In this document: piece after piece, positions 7,501 to 12,817 of the stretch
Layout: every line of letters starts with the position of its first letter
How positions within the stretch are numbered: the stretch's first letter is position 1
Assembly: GCF_020216685.1 (NCBI RefSeq)
Contig: NZ_JAIWNS010000147.1
Coordinates: forward strand, 1-12,817
Length of the DNA: 12,817 nt
Source: Methanospirillum hungatei
GTDB lineage: Archaea > Halobacteriota > Methanomicrobia > Methanomicrobiales > Methanospirillaceae
Direction of reading: 5' to 3'
Notes under the pieces: model-generated
The model's input: only the letters and a program-made list of their open reading frames with translations
The model's database searches: none
Told to the model about the DNA's origin: nothing
Translations under genes and position numbers: made by a program

Positions 7501-8129
7501 TCAATAATATCATCCTGCTCAAACGTATACCTGGTTCTGACTTCTTCCCAGGGTTCCCCGGATATCTCTGCTATTGCATCCTTGAACTGCTTATACAGCC
7601 CCTTCTCCTCAAGCCTCTCTTCAAGCTCTGCAATCCAGAAGACATCAGGAAAATATCCTCTCTTCTCATTAAACACCCGCATCAGGATATCAACGATCCT
7701 CTCCCCCGTCTCCCCTGATTTTGAATCAATATTAAAGAGGATGACATCTTTCGTCCCGGTCCTGACAGACTTTTCAATCGTGGTTAAAATATCTGAATCA
7801 GAGATCTTTGACTCAAAAAACTCAAGAGCACTCTTCCCTGATACCTTCCGGTTCTCAAGAAGGTATGAGAGGATCTTCAGAAAGTGAGACTTCCCAGACC
7901 CGAAATCCCCTGATATCCAGACCCCGATCTTATCAGTCGGAGACATAAGAGCTGATGCATACCGCTGAAAGAAGATGTCAAGGTATTTGAGAGATTCTTT
8001 CGTTACCACATACTCATCAAGCTCAGTAAATACATTCTGATCATCCTCCTGATCAACCTTGATGACACCATTAATCTCTCGTGTAATATCATTGATAAAT
8101 AAATCCTGAATCTTTGGCTCCATATCCAT
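4587..8129 (-). CDS. brxC: BREX P-loop ATPase BrxC
   Basis: BrxC is the large ATPase of BREX, thought to act in a complex with other BREX proteins on DNA. The 1,180-residue length fits the family. Walker A (GDFGSGKS) is at residues 74-81 and Walker B (VVFLIDE) at about 258-264, followed by GQYIGDNSQLMLNLQ. The remainder is the long helical part characteristic of BrxC. The frame is uninterrupted over 3.5 kb. The second ATG (8123, MEPKIQDLF) has GGAAG about 6 nt upstream and may be the true start instead of 8129, where the same site is too close. It follows brxB by only a few bases and is followed by pglX after 2 nt, so the three genes form one operon. The presence of a single brxC and of brxB points to a type 1-like layout. 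Confidence 0.95.
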   Translation of the reverse strand: MDMEPKIQDLFINDITREINGVIKVDQEDDQNVFTELDEYVVTKESLKYLDIFFQRYASALMSPTDKIGVWISGDFGSGKSHFLKILSYLLENRKVSGKSALEFFESKISDSDILTTIEKSVRTGTKDVILFNIDSKSGETGERIVDILMRVFNEKRGYFPDVFWIAELEERLEEKGLYKQFKDAIAEISGEPWEEVRTRYTFEQDDIIEALERCEFQSKESSERMFESDGQNYILTPEKFAQKIKRYCEERGRDHQVVFLIDEIGQYIGDNSQLMLNLQTVAEELGTILKGKAWIIVTSQADIETALKAMKGKEVKQDFSKIQARFDTRVSLSSANVDEVIKKRILKKKEEYNEMLSLFYEEKKTILKNLISFSGGAEMKNYRDGDDFTSVYPFVPYQFIVLQKVFEKIRTTGFTGKHLAKGERSMLNAYKEAAERYGSSELGTLVPFYSFYDTIESFLDPIIKRTITQAGDNERLEEFDCLLLKTLFMIRHVQELPTNLDNIIVLSLSSVDEDKLQLRERVIASLNRLERETLISKSGDNFYFLTNEEQEINREIKLIDIDRHLIVQEVFEQVFLSNSICQKSYGEYKFNRAVDDKVSSSSDADLTIRFLTPLADEYVRGSGQQSLGGENLSNIDSKDTLLFIFPEESGFVGQIQGYLQIEKFLKQTRSNRNDELMKKYLIEKQQEAAALKESSISAIHEGVKDARVFVDGIEVSLSSGSPKELVRDGFERLLKAVYHKSHYVDREFASDSDVLRVLKSDDLTTFGVTTSDVNHLALQEMHEFVVVKDEKRVPVVMSELISHFSKKPYGWKTMTISGLLAMLYKGDDIRLRYQRSYLTYNPEDIAKYITRKENFDKIVIELKKKTSVEIIQNVRAVLLDVFDISSFPEKEQEIADLLRDTLDGKRQKLAAYLAMYSQEPRYPGRRRIEPYLTMIKDILSISDPTAFLERVSEEKDRFADLAHEADVAVRFFEGSQKDIFKRVLDKIDGYHRNSQFLDESAQERLHEMDRIIRDENPYSDIRKLPQLESVIEGSLAVSREQLQEELKNDADRFKQEMDKTFGNSQYYIETIAPMVRERLDSSVYQALRSNDCSHIKLAADNLSIIYMKACKDTEEKIKILNQIDPENNDKTSKTLEFIHTKEFFRTNKILETEEDIEEYLADIKAKLHEMIKTKKIKVI

Positions 8130-8135
8130 CTTCCT

Positions 8136-8714
8136 TTATACAGTTCCTTCGTCTATCATCCGAAACGCCCGGTAATAATTCGCATCCTTAAATTTCCTGA
8201 AAAGACTCAGCTCCGAATTCGTATACTCCCCTGGGTAAAATGCAATTAATGGAGTATTTCCAAGAACCGGTTGAAGATTATTAAGAATAGAATGAAGTCT
8301 GATGAAAGGCCAGGCTTTTCCGATCCCGGTAAGTAAAACAAGCTCCGGACTGCCCTTTGATACAACTCTCTGCTGGATCTCCTTCTTTATATTCTCTGGT
8401 TTCAGAATAATCTGCAATTTTTTCAGTAATTTCTCTGATCCTTTATTCCTCTCAAACTCATTGATTGTATCTGCTGGTATCTTCCTTAAAACGATCTCAA
8501 GACATAATTCATACAGATCAATCTCAATATAGTGAATGGAATGAGAAGACAGTCTTTCCTGAATCTTCCGAATAGAATATCTGACAAAATGTTCATCTTC
8601 CGGCGGGTAATCAAATATCCAAAAGGGAATTTCATTCCCGAGCCCTCTTGCTTTTAAGAAATCCTCTCGAACTATTTTCCCTTTGAGAAGTTCCATCCGG
8701 GCCTCAGTATTCAT
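8136..8714 (-). CDS. brxB: BREX protein BrxB (DUF1788)
   Basis: This is a small BREX core protein of the DUF1788 family, whose biochemical role is not firmly defined. The 192-residue length fits. Recognisable family blocks are LGNEIPFWIFDYPPEDE near residue 25, LLTGIGKAWPFIRLHSIL and NNLQPVLGNTPLIAFYPGEY in the second half, and NYYRAFRMI near the end. It is the first gene of the leftward BREX operon and ends 6 nt before brxC. The usual first gene, brxA, is not upstream; a divergent metallopeptidase gene is there instead. A TATA-like box about 35-42 bp upstream is consistent with a short-leader transcript. Confidence 0.93.
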   Translation of the reverse strand: MNTEARMELLKGKIVREDFLKARGLGNEIPFWIFDYPPEDEHFVRYSIRKIQERLSSHSIHYIEIDLYELCLEIVLRKIPADTINEFERNKGSEKLLKKLQIILKPENIKKEIQQRVVSKGSPELVLLTGIGKAWPFIRLHSILNNLQPVLGNTPLIAFYPGEYTNSELSLFRKFKDANYYRAFRMIDEGTV

Positions 8715-8921
8715 ATATAAAGTCCAATCAAAGAACCATTAGAATTTTCATATAAATATAGATTGTGAAATGTATACTTCATCCCGTTTCTCCCACGTAC
8801 CTGATCACTCCATTCAAAAATGAGTCAAGAACAGATCGAAGAAGAGTAGATCTCATGTATATCATCTCACCGTTCGCTGATCGAACATACAGATTCCTCT
8901 ATACCAGCCCGAATTAACCTG
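8715..8921. other. Divergent intergenic region between BREX and the metallopeptidase gene
   Basis: It separates the leftward BREX operon from rightward genes and should hold both promoters. Beyond the TATA-like box at 8749-8760 there is a small inverted repeat, GTTCG CTGAT CGAAC, at 8872-8886. TGTATATC near 8855-8863 is a candidate TATA box for the rightward gene. Only tiny open frames exist (a 9-codon frame starting MSQEQIEEE near 8820), which I do not call as genes. Confidence 0.4.
8749..8760 (-). promoter_or_regulatory. Putative TATA box of the brxB-brxC-pglX operon
   Basis: TTTATATG on the minus strand (8756-8749) lies about 35 nt before the brxB ATG. A transcription start about 25 nt downstream would give a leader of only about 10-13 nt. 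The surrounding element (CATATAAATATA) is nearly symmetrical and could also support transcription to the right. Confidence 0.45.
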
Positions 8922-9639
8922 ATGCCACATATAAAGATCGCAGAGATTGATGTTGAGATAGTCAGAAAAGACATCAAAAACATCCATTTCGGTGTATATC
9001 CCCCAAGCGGCCGGGTTCGTGTCGCCGTCCCGGTAACCGACGATGATGAGGCAGTCCGGATAGCAGTCATCTCAAAACTTCCCTGGATTCGCAAACAGAT
9101 ACAAAGTTTCCAGAACCAGGAACGCCAGTCAAGACGTGAATATGTCTCCCGTGAGAGTCATTACTACCTTGGGAAACGCTATCTCCTTTCTATCGAGGAA
9201 GGAAAAGGAAGACAGGGTGTCACGATCCACAAGTCAAAAGGGATGATCCTCTCTGTCCACCCGGACTCCACCGTCGAAAAAAGAGAAAAGATCCTCACCG
9301 AATGGTACCGGAACGAACTGAAAAAGATAGTCAGGAGCTCTATCGAAAAATGGGAAGCGACCCTTGGGGTAACGGTCACTGCCTGGGGAATTTTGAAAGA
9401 TGAAGACCAGATGGGGGAGTTGTAACCCGAAGGCCGGAAGAATACTCATAAATCTGGAGATGATAAAAAAACCGGAACGATGTATTGATTATATTGTCCT
9501 GCACGAGATGGCTCATCTGATCGAAAAACGACACAATGACAGGTTTCGTGATATTCTTACCCAGGTTATGCCCCTGTGGCAGACGTACCGGAATGAACTG
9601 AACGAGGCACCGCTCGGACATGATGAATGGCAGGAATAA
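8922..9639 (+). pseudogene. YgjP/DUF45-type zinc metallopeptidase (M48-like), one-base frameshift
   Basis: The two open frames (8922-9425 and 9400-9639) are halves of one YgjP/DUF45 metal-dependent hydrolase, about 238 codons together, the normal family length. The second half holds the landmark MKTRWGSCNP and the zinc site LHEMAH followed by a histidine six residues later (IEKRH). The first half has the family N-terminus (IKIAEIDVEIVRKD, PPSGRVRVAVP, LPWIRKQ). Removing one A from the AAA at 9396-9398 restores WGILKMKTRWGSC without a stop. As written, the first frame ends at 9425 before the zinc site, so the main product would lack catalysis. Members of this family often neighbour type I restriction genes, which fits a defence island; none is visible here. 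Error versus real mutation cannot be told from the sequence. Confidence 0.85.
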
Positions 9640-9822
9640 TTGGAGGACCGAGTTATCGCCGAAAAATTTCGCCCTCAATTTTCAGTTCGGTGAGCGGGAT
9701 GATATCATTCAGTTCAAGATATTTTAAAAAGTGATGACAGAGCCTTCCATAACCCCTTGACTGCCGAAAGGATTAATCAATTTTCGAATGAATTATGTAT
9801 GAGAAGGGATTGGGATTAAAAC
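9640..9822 (+). other. Intergenic region before the ATPase-TOPRIM pair
   Basis: No convincing gene. Candidate rightward TATA-like sequences are ATTTTAAAAA near 9721-9730 and the AT-rich stretch AATTATGTATG near 9793-9803. GGGATTGGGATT just before the ATG at 9823 could serve for ribosome binding. Neither promoter candidate is strong. Confidence 0.3.
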
Positions 9823-10992
9823 ATGATGATTAAGCGTCTATTACTGAAAAACTGGAAAAATTTCTCCAGTGTTGATATCTCATTTCAATCCCGGATGTTC
9901 ATTGTAGGTCCGAATGCATCAGGAAAATCTAATTTTTTAGATGTATTCAGATTTCTTCATGATATATCCAAGCAGGGAGGAAGTCTCTTTGATGCCTTGG
10001 AGCGGAGAGGTGGTATATCCAAACTCCGATGCCTTGCAGCAAGAACAAATTCACAGATAGAAATAGAGGTTCATATCGAAGAACCTGGTGAAACACCAGT
10101 AAACTGGATATATCGTCTGGGAATTAACAGACAACCTCATGGAAAGCATGATCCCTGTGTAAGTTATGAGATCGTCATAAAAAATGGAGAGACTATTCTA
10201 TCCAGACCTGATGTTGATGACCGAAAAGACGAAACCCTCCTGTCTCAAACTCATCTTGAGCAGACATCAGCGAATGGAAAATTCAGAGTCCTTGCATCCT
10301 TTTTAAGTGATATCAGATATTTCCATATTGTCCCGCAACTAATCCGTCATCCTCAGGCTTTTACCGGCCCCAATCTACCGGATGATCCTTATGGCCGAAA
10401 TTTTCTGGAACTCCTCGCGAAAACCCCGGAAAATACGAGAAATTCACGTCTTAAAAATATCGAGAAAAGATTAAGAATTCTTGTCCCTCATCTCACAGAA
10501 CTCTCATTCACAACCGATAAATTTGGAATCCCTCACTTGGAAGCCAGATATGAACATTGGAGACCCCGAGCCGGAAAACAACAGGAAGAACAGTTTTCTG
10601 ATGGGACACTTCGATTAATTGGCTTACTATGGTCACTCCTTGAACCCAGAGATTCCCCTTTAATACTGGAAGAGCCTGAGTTATCCCTAAATATAGCAAT
10701 AGTTCGTGAACTTCCAAAAATTATGTATGAACTGGATAAAGCAACACGGAGAAAGAGACAAGTTTTTATCAGTACTCATAGTGCCGATCTTATATGGGAT
10801 AAGAGTATCAGTGCAGAAGAAGTGATAATTCTAAAACCAGGCAATGAAAGTTCTGAGGCAGTATTAGCCTCATCAAATACAGAAATTCGTGGATTGTTAG
10901 AAGCGGGTTTTCCTATAAGTGATATAATTCTTCAATACACTGCACCTGAAAGTATGAAACAGGCGTATCTCGAAGAGTTCTTTCATGTCTAA
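9823..10992 (+). CDS. ABC/SMC-type AAA ATPase of a putative ATPase-TOPRIM defence pair
   Basis: This 389-residue ATPase belongs to the AAA_15/AAA_21, OLD-like group. It shows all expected elements: the N-terminal LLLKNWKNF strand, Walker A GPNASGKS at 29-36, an ABC-type signature (FSDGTLRL near 258-265), Walker B LILEEPE near 279-285, and the H-loop STHSADL near 316. The frame is intact. It is followed after 5 nt by a TOPRIM-like gene, so the two are probably translated together and act as a complex. In OLD, Gabija and PARIS systems such an ATPase controls a TOPRIM nuclease or effector. By analogy this pair may be an anti-phage system, but a general DNA-repair role is also possible. It has no fused TOPRIM domain, which separates it from OLD and GajA themselves. 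Confidence 0.88.
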   Translation: MMIKRLLLKNWKNFSSVDISFQSRMFIVGPNASGKSNFLDVFRFLHDISKQGGSLFDALERRGGISKLRCLAARTNSQIEIEVHIEEPGETPVNWIYRLGINRQPHGKHDPCVSYEIVIKNGETILSRPDVDDRKDETLLSQTHLEQTSANGKFRVLASFLSDIRYFHIVPQLIRHPQAFTGPNLPDDPYGRNFLELLAKTPENTRNSRLKNIEKRLRILVPHLTELSFTTDKFGIPHLEARYEHWRPRAGKQQEEQFSDGTLRLIGLLWSLLEPRDSPLILEEPELSLNIAIVRELPKIMYELDKATRRKRQVFISTHSADLIWDKSISAEEVIILKPGNESSEAVLASSNTEIRGLLEAGFPISDIILQYTAPESMKQAYLEEFFHV

Positions 10993-10997
10993 TTAAA

Positions 10998-11589
10998 ATG
11001 ATATCAATAAACCTTGTTTACGAAGATGAACTGCAAAAAGCAGTTATGCTGAGGATTTTGGCGATGTTTGGTGAAAAATTTTATCCTGGCACCTTTTTTC
11101 CGGGAAATGGCTTTGGTTATATCAAAAAGAGGATTCATAATTTCCATGAAGCGTCAAAAATAATGCCGTATTTTATTCTCACAGATCTTGACACCGCTCC
11201 TTGTGCACCATTAAAAATCCAGACATGGCTGACCGGATTTAAATCCAAATCTAATTTTCAGAATTGCAGTACCAGAAGTAGAATCCTGGGTATACGCAGA
11301 TATAGTTAATTTTCCAAAACAATTTCGTTGCCAGTATACTATTCCAAATGGGGCCGATGCTACAGAAGATGGGAAAAAGTTTTTATTCACAATCATAAAA
11401 AAAACAGCTCCTAAAATAATTCAAGAGGAGATCCTCCCAGAGAGAGGAACGTCAGCAAAGATTGGAAAGGGATACAATCTGATATTATGCAATTTTGTTG
11501 CAAGATATTGGGATCCCCACATCGCACGGTTACATTCAAACAGTCTTCATAGAGCAATAGTAGCTTTGGAAAGGTATAACCCCGTTTAA
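10998..11589 (+). pseudogene. TOPRIM-like (DUF4276-type) partner of the ATPase, one-base frameshift
   Basis: The start (INLVYEDELQKAV) carries an acidic residue in the position of the TOPRIM glutamate, and FILTDLDTAP (D63, D65) looks like the DxD motif. GFGYIKKRIHNF lies between them. The initial frame ends at 11309 with an unrelated tail. Removing one A from AAA at 11247-11249 gives KSNLIFRIAVPEVESW and continues to a natural end at 11587-11589 (ALERYNPV), about 196 codons in all. The second part includes RIAVPEVESWVYADIVNFPK and ARYWDPHIARLHSNS, which fits the same family. The assignment to DUF4276-type proteins rests on motif pattern only and should be searched. Product function would be lost if the frameshift is real, leaving the ATPase without its effector. 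Confidence 0.72.
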
Positions 11590-11593
11590 AAAC

Positions 11594-11603
11594 CTCTTTT
11601 TTG
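11594..11603 (+). terminator. Possible poly-T terminator after the TOPRIM gene
   Basis: CTCTTTTTTG begins 5 nt after the TOPRIM stop. Archaeal RNA polymerase can terminate at such T runs without a hairpin. This is a short run, so the call is tentative. Confidence 0.3.
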
Positions 11604-11628
11604 GTTTGACCAGATTGAAAAAAACTAA

Positions 11629-12728
11629 AAATGGTTAATAATTGCGATTTTCGCATTTGAGAAGGCTTTCGGATTAAAAGATAACAGCGGGAAGAACACT
11701 CCTTCATACCTAGAAGCACTCTCCCATATCTTCAACCCCTCTGACCTCATACTTCGTATTGACAGTTTTTTTGAAAAAGATCCAGAAAATATAAAAATTC
11801 ATAAACAGAGGCATATCGGCCTTCATCATCTGGAGAGATATGACGAAACAAAATCCTATATGGACAGGATCATTCACCGTATCAAAACTCTGGCATGAGA
11901 TGCATTGAAACCGTTGAATTTCTTACGAGAAATGAGCGATATGAGGATGCCACAGATCTTCTTTCAACCCTCATAGAAGAGGAGCAGAATCAGGAGGGAG
12001 GGACATATTACCGGGGATTTTTCGCTCTGGAGGATGGAGATACTAAAAAGACAATAGAGATCCTCTCCCCTGTTGCGAACAGTATCCTCACTATCCATAT
12101 TTCTCCTGTTTTCTCGGAAAGGCATATTTTCTGGAAGGAGAGTTCAAGAAAGCATTAGAATCACTGAAAAAAGCGGAGGAGAAAACACCTCTACCCACCA
12201 CATTTCGTGTGCTGTTATGTCAGGTTTTGATGACGCTGAAAAGGTATGATGAATCAAAGGCAATTTTCGAATCAGAAGATGCATCTTCGGAAACATCATC
12301 TCTTTTCTATCTATTGGCTGATACTCTCTTCAAAAATCAGATCTATGATCAGGCACTGATTCCCGCACGATGGTATACAGATACCCATTCGGATGACATG
12401 AAACGTGGACACTGCTTGGAAATATAAAGATCTCAGGAATGTCCAGGAGGCAGGGGAGGCAAACCGGACAATCCCCAAAACCCTCATTTCATTGGCTTTC
12501 TTTCTTGAAGAACAGGAAGATTATATGGCTTCCCTTGAGATAATTGAAGGGGTTTTCCAGAGGTCTAAAGGGCTCGGGCCCATATCCTCTACGAACTCTC
12601 ACGGCATCCTGAAGCACTGGAGTCAGTACATGGGAGGCACTAAATCAGAATAACCGGGATATGATACGCCTGAAGGGGAAGATACAGAATATGAATGGAT
12701 AGGAGATATATTCTCTAAAAAATTTTAG
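11629..12728 (+). pseudogene. TPR-repeat protein gene broken by at least six frame changes
   Basis: Coherent TPR-like peptide pieces follow each other in changing frames. They are FNPSDLILRIDSFFEKDPEN to 11898, MRCIETVEFLTRNERYEDA from 11895, LGKAYFLEGEFKKALESLKK from about 12113, LEEQEDYMASLEIIEGVFQR to about 12563, RARAHILYELSRHPEALESV from 12569, ALNQNNRDMIRLKGKIQ from about 12637, and EYEWIGDIFSKKF ending at 12726-12728. Together they make one plausible tetratricopeptide-repeat protein of about 360 residues. I cannot place its start codon; the first piece is open from 11629 without an obvious ATG. Such proteins mediate protein-protein contacts and are abundant in methanogens of this group. 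The number of lesions argues for a genuinely decayed gene unless the assembly is poor here. Confidence 0.65.
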
Positions 12729-12817
12729 TGAAAGCTGGAAAAATCTTTTTTCGACCAGAAAACCCGAAAATTCCTTGAAATTTTATATCACAAACTGCCG
12801 GTATGCAAGAAAAATCT
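12729..12817. other. Right-edge segment, no supported gene
   Basis: One frame is open from 12732 to the edge and could encode FDQKTRKFLEILYHKLPV, perhaps a continuation of the decayed TPR gene or part of another gene beyond the edge. There is no start codon or motif, so I make no gene call. Confidence 0.25.

Noticed and set aside
8820..8921. Tiny frames MSQEQIEEE and MYIISPFADRTYRF upstream of the metallopeptidase
   Set aside because: Too short to support; possibly remnants of a lost gene, but nothing in the sequence shows it.
9376..9678. Minus-strand 100-codon frame opposite the metallopeptidase
   Set aside because: Antisense shadow of the HEMAH-containing frame, with no independent support.

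Overview
The window looks like the defence or accessory region of a methanogenic archaeon, most probably of the Methanomicrobiales (Methanospirillum-like). This is inferred from AT-rich archaeal TATA/BRE-type promoter boxes, moderate GC content, and the mix of BREX genes, an AlbA_2/GHKL-type protein and TPR proteins. No rRNA or tRNA gene is present to confirm it.

The left two thirds (about 45-8714, all on the minus strand) is a type 1-like BREX phage-defence operon transcribed right to left: brxB (DUF1788), brxC (large P-loop ATPase), then pglX (adenine-specific DNA methyltransferase). pglX is not intact. Its methyltransferase core (615 codons, 2737-4584) is separated from its target-recognition part (45-929) by a roughly 1.8 kb insert. 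The insert carries an AlbA_2/HATPase_c_4/winged-helix protein (1277 to about 2740) and a small frameshifted gene of unknown function (979-1259). The two edges of the insert carry an imperfect 14-bp direct repeat (11 of 14 identical) in the same codon phase, so recombination between them would rejoin pglX in frame. The target-recognition half also contains a G7 tract and is cut off at about 90-98, where a tandem-palindrome segment and a leftward archaeal promoter begin. brxA, pglZ and brxL are not in the window.

To the right, a divergent plus-strand region starts with a YgjP/DUF45-type zinc metallopeptidase (8922-9639) broken by a one-base frameshift. Next comes a compact two-gene unit: an ABC/SMC-type AAA ATPase (9823-10992) followed 5 nt later by a TOPRIM-like protein (10998-11589), the latter also frameshifted. 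This ATPase plus TOPRIM pairing resembles the logic of OLD, Gabija and PARIS defence systems but is not clearly any of them. The right end (11629-12728) is a TPR-repeat gene broken by at least six frame changes.

The overall picture is a defence island in flux. The BREX core genes brxB and brxC are intact, pglX is split and truncated, and several neighbours are interrupted by single-base indels in short homopolymers. These indels are either real decay or phase variation, or sequencing error; raw reads would decide.
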